A DNA stretch of 64,000 bases. It comes from Streptomyces ruber (GTDB lineage: Bacteria; Actinomycetota; Actinomycetes; Streptomycetales; Streptomycetaceae). The notes under the pieces were generated by a model. It was not told the origin of the DNA, ran no database searches, and worked only from the letters and a program-made list of their open reading frames with translations. A program made the position numbers and the translations under genes. The stretch is from positions 248,001-312,000 of the forward strand of contig NZ_BMQK01000005.1 of assembly GCF_014648075.1 (NCBI RefSeq). The letters are read 5' to 3'. Shown here piece after piece: positions 21,417 through 28,987 of the stretch. Numbering within the stretch: position 1 is the first letter of the stretch; every line of letters starts with the position of its first letter.

Positions 21417-22595
21417 ATGGTGACGCACGCGTCCGCGAGTGCGCGGGAGCCGGACGGGCGGCAGGGCCGGGGAACGGGGCGGCGGGCGCTGCTCGGTGCC
21501 GCGGTGCTCGGCGCGGGCGGAGCGGTAGTGGGACTGCCCGGCACGGCGGCGGCCGGTGGACGGCGCGGCGGCGGCTACAAGAGCCTGCCCGAACTGACGA
21601 TCGTCGCGCACCGCGGCGCCAGCGGTTACCGGCCCGAGCACACCCTCGGCTCCTACCGGTTCGGCCTCGACATGGGCGCGCACGTCATCGAGCAGGACCT
21701 CGTGCCCACCAAGGACGGCCACCTGGTGTGCCGGCACGAGAACGACATCACGGGCACGACCGATGTCGCCGACCACCCCGAGTTCGCCGGCCGGAGGACC
21801 ACGAAGGTCGTCGACGGCACCACCCTCACCGGCTGGTTCACCGAGGACTTCACGCTCGCCGAGCTGAAGACGCTGCGCGCCACGGAACGCATCCCCGGCA
21901 TCCGCCCGCAGAACACGCTCTACGACGGCCGCTGGGAGATCCCCACCTTCGAGGAGGTGCTGCGCTGGGCGGAGAAGGAGTCGCGGCGGCGCGGCCAGGA
22001 GGTCTGGCTGTACGTCGAGACCAAGCACCCCACGTACTTCCGCAAGCTGGGCCTCGGCCTGGAGGAGCCGCTCGCCAAGCTGCTGCGTACGTACGGGCGC
22101 CACAGGAAGAACTCCCCGGTCATCCTCCAGTCGTTCGAGCCGGGCAGCATGCAGCGGCTGAACCGCCTGGTGGACAACCCCCTCGTCGTCCTGCTGGACG
22201 GGCCGGACACCCGCCCGTGGGACTTCGTGGAGTCGGGTGATCCGCGCACGGTCGCCGACCTGGTCACGCCGAAGGGCCTGCGCTGGATCGCCTCGTACGC
22301 ACAGGGCCTCGGCCCCTGGCTCGACCTGGTGATCCCCCGGGACGCCAACGGCAGGCTGACCCGCCCGACCACGCTCGTCGACGACGCGCACGACGCCGGT
22401 CTGGTCGTGCACCCGTACACGATGCGCAACGAGAACAGCTTCCTCCCCGCCGACCACCGCGAGGGCACCGACCCGGCCGCCCACGGCGACGTCTTCGGCG
22501 CGTTCCGCACCTACTTCGAGACGGGCATCGACGGCATCTTCACCGACAACCCGGACACGGGCCTCCTCGCCCGCGAGGACTTCCTCGGCACCTGA
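21417..22595 (+). CDS. glpQ: Tat-exported glycerophosphodiester phosphodiesterase
   Basis: This 392-aa enzyme hydrolyses glycerophosphodiesters to glycerol-3-phosphate outside the cell. The N-terminus GTGRRALLGAAVLGAGGA has a twin-arginine signal. The catalytic domain begins IVAHRGASGYRPEHTLGSY and continues IEQDLVPTKDGHLVCRHEND, which gives the His, Glu, Asp and second His of the GDPD active site. Its end is GIDGIFTDNPDTGL. The ATG at 21417 follows GGGAGGAG. It is probably phosphate- or phospholipid-scavenging; no PHO box was identified. Confidence 0.95.
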   Translation: MVTHASASAREPDGRQGRGTGRRALLGAAVLGAGGAVVGLPGTAAAGGRRGGGYKSLPELTIVAHRGASGYRPEHTLGSYRFGLDMGAHVIEQDLVPTKDGHLVCRHENDITGTTDVADHPEFAGRRTTKVVDGTTLTGWFTEDFTLAELKTLRATERIPGIRPQNTLYDGRWEIPTFEEVLRWAEKESRRRGQEVWLYVETKHPTYFRKLGLGLEEPLAKLLRTYGRHRKNSPVILQSFEPGSMQRLNRLVDNPLVVLLDGPDTRPWDFVESGDPRTVADLVTPKGLRWIASYAQGLGPWLDLVIPRDANGRLTRPTTLVDDAHDAGLVVHPYTMRNENSFLPADHREGTDPAAHGDVFGAFRTYFETGIDGIFTDNPDTGLLAREDFLGT

Positions 22596-22964
22596 CGCCG
22601 TCCGGCGGCGGCCACGGTGGCCGCCGGCCGCCCGCGGCGTCGAGCGGCGACCGGCGTCGTCACCGGTAGGCCTCGGCGACCGGCCGCCCACTGACCGCGG
22701 GCGGCCGGTCCGCGGCTGCGCGGGCCGGCCGTGGGCGCCGGGCTGCGGTCGGCGTCGGCGGGCCGTGCGTACCGGTCGGCGACCGGCCGCCCACCGGTCC
22801 GTGGGCGTTGGGCGGCGGCTGACGCCGGCCGGCCAGGGGCACGGGCGGGCGCCCGAGGCCGGCCGGCTGACGAGGCGTCGTCAACCGGACGGCCCGGCAC
22901 CCCGGACGGAGTGACTCCCGTCCGCCCCGGCAACCCCTGCCGGGGCGGACGCGTCCCGTCGCAC
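22596..22964 (+). other. Gene-free 369-nt GC-rich stretch with internal repeats
   Basis: No credible gene is seen. The text TCGGCGACCGGCCGCCCA occurs twice (22675 and 22776 regions), with related CGGCC/GGCCG blocks between, giving a partly symmetric, repeat-rich segment. The open frames crossing it have a Gly/Arg/Ala bias typical of chance frames in such DNA. It ends with a strong hairpin, listed separately. Confidence 0.6.
22920..22950 (+). terminator. Perfect hairpin just before the sigma-like gene
   Basis: A 13-bp perfect stem (22920-22932 with 22938-22950) closes a five-base loop ACCCC. It lies 14 nt before the likely ATG at 22965. It may terminate glpQ read-through, or if transcribed could hide the ribosome site of the next gene. 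No T-run follows. Confidence 0.6.
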
Positions 22965-23471
22965 ATGAGCCATGAGATCGTCACCGCCCTGCGCCCGCTG
23001 CTCCGCGCCGAGGCCGCCGCCGAGGCGGCCGCGGCCATGGCGGAACCCGGTGACCTGGAACAGGCCGTCTGGCTGCGGCTGCTGGAGCACCTGCGTGCCG
23101 ACGGTCCGCCCGACGACCCGGCGGACTGGCTGCGCGGTGCCGTCCGTCTGGAGGCGCGCCGCACCCGCCGCACCGCCCGCCGCGAGCGCCCCTACGTCAC
23201 CGAACCCGCCGACGACCGGGAGACCGGGCCCGAGCAGCAGGTGCTCGCCGCGGCCCGGCGCCGTGCCGTCCACGCCGCCGTCCGCCGGCTGCCCGGCCGG
23301 TGCCCCCGCCTCCTCGCGGCGTTCCTGTCCCCCCGGGACCTCACGTACCGGGAGATCGCGGGTGAGTTGGCTATCTCACAGGGCAGTCTGGGGCCGGAAC
23401 GCTCCAAATGCCTGGGATGTCTGCGTCGAATGCTCGCCGTGGAGGTTGCGGCCCACTGGCCACGGGGATAG
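22965..23471 (+). CDS. Sigma-70 region 4-like (ECF-type) protein
   Basis: A 168-aa protein from the ATG at 22965. The C-terminal 60 residues look like a sigma region 4 helix-turn-helix: LPGRCPRLLAAFLSPRDLTYREIAGEL and then ISQGSLGPERSKCLGCLRRML. The N-terminal half is helical (AAAEAAAAMAEPGDLEQAVWLRLLEHL) and could be a short region 2. The DWLRGAVRLEARRTRRTARRER segment is basic. It may be a specialised sigma factor or a DNA-binding relative; no anti-sigma gene is adjacent. The ribosome site is weak, and upstream in-frame starts (GTG 22911) are possible. Confidence 0.75.
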   Translation: MSHEIVTALRPLLRAEAAAEAAAAMAEPGDLEQAVWLRLLEHLRADGPPDDPADWLRGAVRLEARRTRRTARRERPYVTEPADDRETGPEQQVLAAARRRAVHAAVRRLPGRCPRLLAAFLSPRDLTYREIAGELAISQGSLGPERSKCLGCLRRMLAVEVAAHWPRG

Positions 23472-23511
23472 GAGTGGGGGACAACATCAGGTGAGCGGGA
23501 GGCGTGCACAC

Positions 23512-24015
23512 ATGGGCATGAGCGTGACCATCTCCGTGGCGGCCGAGCAGGACGCCGAGCAGATCTTCAGGCTGCAGTACCTGTGCTTCCAGAGCGAGGC
23601 CGCGCTCTACGGCAACTACCGCATCGACCCGCTCGTCCAGTCCCTCGACTCCGTCCGCGAGGAAGTCACCACCGACTGCGTGTTCGTGGCCCGGCTGGGT
23701 GACGAGGTGGTCGGCTCCGTGCGCGGCCGGATCGCCGAGGACGGAGCCGCCTCCATCGGCAAGCTCTGCGTCCACCCCCGGCTGCAGGGCCACGGGATCG
23801 GCGCCCGCCTCCTGCGCGCGGCCGAGGCCACCCTCGCCGAGGAGCACGGCGCCACCCGCTTCCGCCTGCACACGGGCCGGCGCAACGAGGGCAACCTGCG
23901 GCTGTACCGCCGCGTCGGCTACGAGACCGTCGGCACCGTCGAGGGCGCGGACGGCATCCCCATGACCGTTCTGGAGAAGGCGGCCCCGGCGGGCTCGTAC
24001 GCGGCGACGGCCTGA
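23512..24015 (+). CDS. GNAT-family N-acetyltransferase
   Basis: A 167-aa acetyl-CoA-dependent acyltransferase. The pyrophosphate-binding loop is IGKLCVHPRLQGHGIGARLL (R/Q-x-x-G-x-G/A form) and the C-terminal part is LRLYRRVGYETVGTVE. The ATG at 23512 follows GGGAGG. A second ATG two codons later is possible. The substrate is unknown. It is convergent with a membrane-protein gene that ends 17 nt away. Confidence 0.9.
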   Translation: MGMSVTISVAAEQDAEQIFRLQYLCFQSEAALYGNYRIDPLVQSLDSVREEVTTDCVFVARLGDEVVGSVRGRIAEDGAASIGKLCVHPRLQGHGIGARLLRAAEATLAEEHGATRFRLHTGRRNEGNLRLYRRVGYETVGTVEGADGIPMTVLEKAAPAGSYAATA

Positions 24016-24017
24016 CC

Positions 24018-24041
24018 CCGCTCCGGCTCCCTCAGGAGCGG
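24018..24041. terminator. Small hairpin between convergent genes
   Basis: CCGCTCC (24018-24024) pairs with GGAGCGG (24035-24041). It spans the end of the minus-strand gene and follows the acetyltransferase stop by three bases. The stem is short, so this is only a probable terminator. Confidence 0.45.
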
Positions 24042-24514
24042 CTGCCCCTGCGCAGCCAGTACATGGCCGTCAGCGGCAGCAGCACGGGGATGAAGAGGTA
24101 GCCCATCCCGTAGTCGGACCAGACCGTGGCGTCCGGGAACGCGGACGGCTCCGCCAGCGTCCACGTTCCCACGACCAGCACGCCCAGCAGCTCGGCGGCA
24201 CAGCACACCAGTGCCGCCCTGCGGGCCCGCTCGCCGCCGCGGACGAGCGAGTACGTGATGAAGCCGTAGACCAGGCCGGCCAGCGCGGACAGCGAGTAGG
24301 CGAGCGGGGCGTGCTCGAACTCGGTGGAGATCTGCACGGCGGACCGCGACACGGCGCCGACCACCATCACTCCGTACAGCCAGACGAGCAGCATCCCCGG
24401 TCCGCGGATGAGCCGCGTCCGCCCGGCCGCGCCCTCCGTGGGCCCGCCCTTCCCGGCGGTTCCCCCGGGGGGCGTGCCGGGAGTGCCGTCGGCGGTCTTC
24501 TCGGTGGGTGCCAT
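24032..24514 (-). CDS. Four-helix membrane protein, unknown function
   Basis: A 160-aa protein with a Gly/Pro/Thr-rich cytoplasmic N-terminus (about 35 residues) and four hydrophobic segments: MLLVWLYGVMVVGAVS, YSLSALAGLVYGFITYSLV, AALVCCAAELLGVLVVGTW and MGYLFIPVLLPLTAMYWL. No catalytic motif is seen. It starts one base after the stop of the neighbouring membrane gene, so the two form an operon and possibly a complex. Conserved-looking streptomycete protein. Confidence 0.82.
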   Translation of the reverse strand: MAPTEKTADGTPGTPPGGTAGKGGPTEGAAGRTRLIRGPGMLLVWLYGVMVVGAVSRSAVQISTEFEHAPLAYSLSALAGLVYGFITYSLVRGGERARRAALVCCAAELLGVLVVGTWTLAEPSAFPDATVWSDYGMGYLFIPVLLPLTAMYWLRRGSRS

Positions 24515-24515
24515 C

Positions 24516-24875
24516 TCAGCCTCCCCAGATGTCGTAGAGCCGCACCTGCAGCACGGCCAGCACCACGCCGCCGGCCGCGACGGTCACGCTGCCCCAGCGG
24601 GTGCGTTCGGCCAGCGACATGAACCCGGCCACCGGGACGCACGCGAACGCCCCGAGCAGATAGCTGACGAAGATCACCGTCCCCTGCTCCGGGTCCTCGC
24701 CCCGTGCCAGCTGCACGACGCCGACCACCAGCTGCACCAGGGCCAGCAGTGAGACCACGCCCATGCCGATGAAGTGCCAGTCCTTGGTCGGCTGGTCCCG
24801 GTAGGCGGCCCAGCCGCACCAGGCGGCGAGCAGCAGCGCGGCGACGGCGGTCGCGACCGTCAGGGCAACAAGCAT
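24516..24875 (-). CDS. Small four-helix membrane protein, unknown function
   Basis: A 119-aa, almost wholly hydrophobic protein starting at ATG 24875. Its four membrane segments are MLVALTVATAVAALLLAAWCGW, MGVVSLLALVQLVVGVVQL, VIFVSYLLGAFACVPVAGF and SVTVAAGGVVLAVLQV. A polar loop RGEDPEQGT lies between helices 2 and 3. It is coupled to the following membrane-protein gene. I do not recognise a family. Confidence 0.82.
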   Translation of the reverse strand: MLVALTVATAVAALLLAAWCGWAAYRDQPTKDWHFIGMGVVSLLALVQLVVGVVQLARGEDPEQGTVIFVSYLLGAFACVPVAGFMSLAERTRWGSVTVAAGGVVLAVLQVRLYDIWGG

Positions 24876-24945
24876 GCCGTGACCCTATTACGGGCCATAT
24901 GGCCCGATGGCCCCGCCCCCGGGCCGGACCCGTAGGGTCGGGGCC

Positions 24946-25593
24946 ATGAGAATTCGTGCAGAGGCCATGTTGTTCGACAACGACGGGACGCTCGTCTCGT
25001 CCGTCGAGTCGGTGCAGCGGTGCTGGACCAGGTGGGCGCAGGAGTACGGGGTCACCGACGCGTTCGCCCGCGTCGAGCTGCACGGACGGACCGCCGCCGC
25101 GATAGCCGCCGACCTGCTGCCCGCCGAGGCCGTCCCCGCGGCCGTCGCCCGGATCGAGGAGCTGGAGGTCGAGGACGTGCCGAACGGCGGCGTCCACCTG
25201 CTGCCCGGCACCCGTGAGCTCCTCGACGCCCTGCCGGCGGACTCCTGGGCCGTCGTCACCTCCGCCACCCGGCGCCTGGCCGAGGCCCGCCTCGGCGCCG
25301 TCGGGATCCGGCCGAAGGCGATGGTCTGCGCGGACGACGTCACGCGCGGCAAGCCCGACCCCGAGCCCTACCTCCTCGGCGCCCGTGACCTGGGCGTCGA
25401 CCCGGCCCGCTGCGTCGTCTTCGAGGACGCCCCGGCCGGGCTGCGGGCGGGCCGCGCCGCGGGCATGACCACCGTGGCGTTGGCCACAACCCACCACGCG
25501 TCCGAGCTGGAGGCCGACCTGGTGGTCGAGGACCTCTCGGCCCTGTCCGTGCTGGTCACGCCGGAGGGTGTGGAGATCTCCGTACGGGACTGA
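24946..25593 (+). CDS. HAD-superfamily sugar-phosphatase-like hydrolase
   Basis: A 215-aa HAD-IA phosphatase. Motif I is MLFDNDGTLVSS with both Asp residues, motif II is VVTSATR, and motif III/IV are RGKPDPEPYLLGA and CVVFEDAPAGLRAG. This pattern fits the group dephosphorylating small sugar phosphates. The ATG at 24946 has no ribosome site but TAGGGT stands 8 nt upstream, so the mRNA may be leaderless. Two hairpins follow the stop. Confidence 0.92.
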   Translation: MRIRAEAMLFDNDGTLVSSVESVQRCWTRWAQEYGVTDAFARVELHGRTAAAIAADLLPAEAVPAAVARIEELEVEDVPNGGVHLLPGTRELLDALPADSWAVVTSATRRLAEARLGAVGIRPKAMVCADDVTRGKPDPEPYLLGARDLGVDPARCVVFEDAPAGLRAGRAAGMTTVALATTHHASELEADLVVEDLSALSVLVTPEGVEISVRD

Positions 25594-25595
25594 CG

Positions 25596-25619
25596 GGCCG
25601 CCGTACGCGTCCGGCGGCC
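25596..25619 (+). terminator. Hairpin after the HAD phosphatase gene
   Basis: GGCCGCCG (25596-25603) pairs perfectly with CGGCGGCC (25612-25619), three bases after the stop codon. It is a likely terminator. Confidence 0.6.
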
Positions 25620-25630
25620 GTACGCCGTTT

Positions 25631-25661
25631 CCACCGCTGTCCAGCATGCGGACAGCGGTGG
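25631..25661 (+). terminator. Strong hairpin upstream of the methionine-transport leader
   Basis: A perfect 12-bp stem (CCACCGCTGTCC with GGACAGCGGTGG) encloses a seven-base loop AGCATGC. It lies 35 nt before the leader peptide start. It is probably the main terminator of the HAD gene, but its place just upstream of the next promoter also allows an operator role. Confidence 0.65.
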
Positions 25662-25695
25662 CCGGTCGAAAGTGTCCGTCTGGTTTACTGATCGC

Positions 25696-25782
25696 ATGAC
25701 CATGACGAGCATCCGCACCCGTGCGACCGAGGCGACCGTGACGCCCGGTGCTCGTTGTATGTGTCGAATGTGTGCTTCCTAG
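25696..25782 (+). CDS. 28-residue Cys/Met-rich leader peptide before the methionine transporter
   Basis: An ORF too short for routine calling: ATG 25696 to TAG 25782. The last residues are ARCMCRMCAS, with three Cys and two Met in eight positions. All three Cys use the rare TGT codon, and CGT and CGA appear among the Arg codons. No ribosome site precedes the ATG, but TTTACT (25684-25689) sits at leaderless -10 distance. The metN start is 238 nt downstream with potential stem-loops between. I infer a translation-based sensor in which ribosome stalling at Cys/Met codons alters transporter expression. No SAM riboswitch pattern was seen in this leader. Confidence 0.65.
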   Translation: MTMTSIRTRATEATVTPGARCMCRMCAS

Positions 25783-26020
25783 AGGGCCCCCGCACCGCCA
25801 CAGAGCCTCGCGCCCCGAAGCGAGCGCCGCTCGGGTCCGCCGTACGCCCGGCGTACGCGTCCGAGCCAGGCCCCCGCGCACATGTTTCTCCCAGGTCTTC
25901 CGGCCACCGGTCAGCACCGCCACCGCGAGAACCGTGCAGCGTTCCGGCCGTTCCCGACCATGAATGCCCCGTGCCCGGCGCCCACGAAGCGCCGCGCACT
26001 CGACAGTGACGGAAACCCCA

Positions 26021-27064
26021 GTGATCACCACATCGGGCCTGAGCAAGGTCTACCGCTCACGCGGCCGTGAGGTCACCGCCCTGGACGGCGTCGACCTCCA
26101 TGTCCGCGAAGGCGAGGTGTACGGCGTCATCGGCCAGTCCGGCGCCGGCAAGTCCTCGCTGATCCGCTGCGTCAACCTCCTGGAACGCCCCACCTCCGGC
26201 ACGGTCACCGTCGCCGGACAGGACCTCACCGCCCTCGCCGGCCGCGGCCACCGCGCCGGCCGGGAACTGCGCCGGGCACGCAGCCGCATCGGCATGGTCT
26301 TCCAGCACTTCAACCTGCTGTCCTCGCGGACCGTGCAGGACAACGTCGAACTGCCCCTCGAGATCCTCGGCGTCTCGGGGAAGGAACGTTCCCGCAAGGC
26401 ACTGGAGCTGCTCGACCTGGTCGGCCTCGCCGACAAGGCCGGCTCCTACCCGGCGCAGCTCTCCGGCGGCCAGAAGCAGCGCGTCGGCATCGCCCGCGCC
26501 CTGGCCGGCGACCCCAAGGTGCTCCTGTCCGACGAGGCCACCAGCGCCCTCGACCCGGAGACCACCCGCTCCATCCTCCAGCTGCTGCGCGACCTGAACC
26601 GGCAGCTCGGCCTGACCGTCCTGCTCATCACCCACGAGATGGACGTCGTCAAGAGCATCTGCGACTCGGCCGCCCTGATGGAGAAGGGCCGCATCGTCGA
26701 GTCGGGCACGGTCGGCGAGCTCCTCGCGACCCCCGGCTCCGAGCTGGCCGCGGCGCTCTTCCCGGTCAGCGGCGACGCCTCCGGCGACGACCGCACCGTC
26801 GTCGACATCACCTTCCACGGCGACGCGGCCGGCCGGCCCGTCATCTCCCAGCTGTCGCGCACCTACAACATCGACATATCGATCCTCGGCGCCGCGATGG
26901 ACACCGTCGGCGGCAAGCAGGTCGGCCGGATGCGCATCGAGCTGCCCGGCCGCTACGAGGACAACGTCGTGCCGATCGGCTTCCTGCGCGAGCAGGGCCT
27001 GCAGATCGACGTCCAGGGCCTCGCTCAGGAGCCCGCACTCGCCGAGGAAGGTGCCGCGAAGTGA
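26021..27064 (+). CDS. metN: Methionine ABC transporter ATP-binding protein
   Basis: A 347-aa ATPase of the methionine uptake family. It has Walker A (GQSGAGKSSL, about residue 40), the Q-loop FQHFNLL, signature LSGGQKQRVGIARAL, Walker B VLLSDEATSALD and the switch His in LLITHEM. The C-terminal about 90 residues (TFHGDAAGRPVISQLSRTYNIDISILGA) are a NIL domain, which binds methionine and causes trans-inhibition in MetN. The GTG at 26021 fits the family start; GTG 26006 is an in-frame alternative. It overlaps metI by GTGA. Confidence 0.95.
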   Translation: MITTSGLSKVYRSRGREVTALDGVDLHVREGEVYGVIGQSGAGKSSLIRCVNLLERPTSGTVTVAGQDLTALAGRGHRAGRELRRARSRIGMVFQHFNLLSSRTVQDNVELPLEILGVSGKERSRKALELLDLVGLADKAGSYPAQLSGGQKQRVGIARALAGDPKVLLSDEATSALDPETTRSILQLLRDLNRQLGLTVLLITHEMDVVKSICDSAALMEKGRIVESGTVGELLATPGSELAAALFPVSGDASGDDRTVVDITFHGDAAGRPVISQLSRTYNIDISILGAAMDTVGGKQVGRMRIELPGRYEDNVVPIGFLREQGLQIDVQGLAQEPALAEEGAAK

Positions 27065-27834
27065 CCTGGTCCGAGATGCAGCCGCTGCTGGAGCAGGCGT
27101 GCTGGGACACCCTGTACATGGTCGGCTGGTCCACGCTCATCGCCGTCGTCGGCGGGCTCCCGCTCGGCGTCCTGCTGGTGCTCACCGACCGCGGCGGGCT
27201 CCTCCAGAACGTCGTGGCCAACAAGGTCATCGGGCAGATCGTGAACATCGCCCGCTCGCTGCCCTTCATCATCCTGATGGTCGCGCTGATGGGCTTCACC
27301 CGCTGGATCACCGGGACGACGATCGGCCGCGAGGCCGCCATCGTGCCGCTCGCCGTCGGCGCCATCCCGTTCTTCGCGCGGCTGGTCGAGACGGCCGTCC
27401 GCGAGGTGGACCACGGGCTCGTCGAGGCCGTGCAGTCCATGGGCGGCAACACCTGGACCGTCGTCCGCAAGGTCCTCGTCCCGGAGTCCCTGCCCTCGCT
27501 GATCTCGTCGGCCACCACGACGATCGTCGCCCTCATCGGCTACTCCGCGATGGCCGGCACCGTCGGCGCGGGCGGCCTCGGCGACATCGCCATCCGGTAC
27601 GGCTACCAGCGCTTCGAGACCGGACTGATGTGGATCACCGTGGCGATCCTCGCGGTCGTCATCTCGGTCATCCAGTTCGCCGGCGACTACGCGGCCCGCG
27701 GACTGCACCGGCGCGGCGGCCGCTCGGGCCCCGGCCCGAAGCTGCGGCTGCTGAAGGCCAGAGAGCCCGACAGCCCGGCGGCGGCCTCCACCGGGTCCGG
27801 GTCCGGGACCGCGGAGGTCGGCAAGGTCGCCTGA
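27061..27834 (+). CDS. metI: Methionine ABC transporter permease
   Basis: A 257-aa membrane permease with about five helices. The EAA loop that contacts the ATPase is LVEAVQSMGGNTWTVVRKVLVPESLPSL. GYSAMAGTVGAGGLGDIAIRYGYQRF is highly typical of MetI. A hydrophilic tail of about 45 residues follows the last helix. It is translationally coupled to metN. A 275-nt gap without a gene separates it from the first binding protein. Confidence 0.95.
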   Translation: MTWSEMQPLLEQACWDTLYMVGWSTLIAVVGGLPLGVLLVLTDRGGLLQNVVANKVIGQIVNIARSLPFIILMVALMGFTRWITGTTIGREAAIVPLAVGAIPFFARLVETAVREVDHGLVEAVQSMGGNTWTVVRKVLVPESLPSLISSATTTIVALIGYSAMAGTVGAGGLGDIAIRYGYQRFETGLMWITVAILAVVISVIQFAGDYAARGLHRRGGRSGPGPKLRLLKAREPDSPAAASTGSGSGTAEVGKVA

Positions 27835-28109
27835 GCGGCCGCCGGGCCGGTCGTGGGCCGACCGGCCCGGCACCGTCCGGACGGCCCCGCGTGCGGTCCG
27901 CCCGAACCGTGCCGCGGCTTTCGGTGGCACCTCCCGCGGCGCCGGGACGCCCGCGCGGGGGGCGTCCGAACGGCTGAACCGCCCCAGCGGGGCGCGTCCG
28001 CCCGAGCGGCCGCCGTCGCCCTGCCCCCTGAGCCTGGACACAGCACACGCGCCCCAGTACCCCCGTTCACCCAAGACGGGTCGCATCACCCACAGGAAAG
28101 GCACTTTTC

Positions 28110-28943
28110 GTGCGTAACACTGCCAGAATCACCACCGCCGTCCTCGCCGCCGGAGCCCTCGCCCTCGGGCTCACCGCCTGCGGCTCCGGAGACTCCGACT
28201 CCGGCTCCGGCGACGCGAGCGGTCCGCTCGTCGTCGCCGCGAGCCCCGTCCCGCACGCCGAGATCCTCACCTTCGTCAAGGACAACCTGGCGAAGGACGC
28301 GGGCCTGGACCTGGAGGTCAAGGAGTTCACCGACTACGTCACGCCGAACACGGCGACGGAGGACGGCTCCGTGGGCGCCAACTACTTCCAGAACCAGCCG
28401 TACCTCGACGACTTCAACAAGAAGAACGGCACCCACATCGTGCCCGTCGTCACGGTGCACCTGGAGCCGCTCGGCCTGTACTCCAACAAGGTGGACAAGG
28501 CCGACGACCTGAAGAGCGGTGCGACCGTCGCCGTCCCGAACGACACCGTCAACGAGGCGCGCGCCCTCAAGCTCCTCGCCGACAACGGGCTCATCACCCT
28601 CAAGGACGGCGTGGGCAACGAGGCCACCCCCGCGGACATCGCCGAGAACCCCAAGAACCTGAAGTTCAAGGAGCTGGAGGCGGCCCAGACCCCGCGCTCC
28701 CTGGACGACGTGGACGCCGCCGTCGTCAACGGCAACTACGCCATCGAGTCCGACCTGAAGCCCGCCGAGGACTCCCTCGTCCTGGAGTCCGCCGAGAACA
28801 ACCCGTACGGCAACTTCCTCGCCGTGAAGGAGGGCAACGAGGACGACCCGCGGGTGAAGAAGCTCGCCGAGCTCCTCACCTCCGACGAGGTGAAGAAGTT
28901 CATCGAGGACGAGTACGCCGGCTCCGTCATCGCCTCCTTCTGA
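28110..28943 (+). CDS. metQ: MetQ-family (NlpA) substrate-binding lipoprotein, first copy
   Basis: A 277-aa lipoprotein with signal ALALGLTACGSG, lipidated at the Cys of LTAC. The NlpA/MetQ domain shows LKSGATVAVPNDTVNEARAL and RSLDDVDAAVVNGNYA, which hold the conserved Arg and Asn ligand residues. The usual pocket sequence F-Q-H-x-P-Y-L appears here as FQNQPYL, so the pocket His is Asn. It therefore may prefer a ligand other than L-methionine, such as an oxidised or D-form. The GTG at 28110 follows AGGAAAGG. It is followed by a paralogue 44 nt away. Confidence 0.92.
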   Translation: MRNTARITTAVLAAGALALGLTACGSGDSDSGSGDASGPLVVAASPVPHAEILTFVKDNLAKDAGLDLEVKEFTDYVTPNTATEDGSVGANYFQNQPYLDDFNKKNGTHIVPVVTVHLEPLGLYSNKVDKADDLKSGATVAVPNDTVNEARALKLLADNGLITLKDGVGNEATPADIAENPKNLKFKELEAAQTPRSLDDVDAAVVNGNYAIESDLKPAEDSLVLESAENNPYGNFLAVKEGNEDDPRVKKLAELLTSDEVKKFIEDEYAGSVIASF

Positions 28944-28987
28944 GCCACTCCCCCGAGCCATCCGCACGCACTCGGAGGAGAGCGAAC

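Noticed and set aside
25783..26020. SAM riboswitch in the metN leader
   Set aside because: I looked for the conserved SAM-I/SAM-IV core wording and pseudoknot pattern and found none. The leader-peptide reading fits better. A covariance-model search would settle it.
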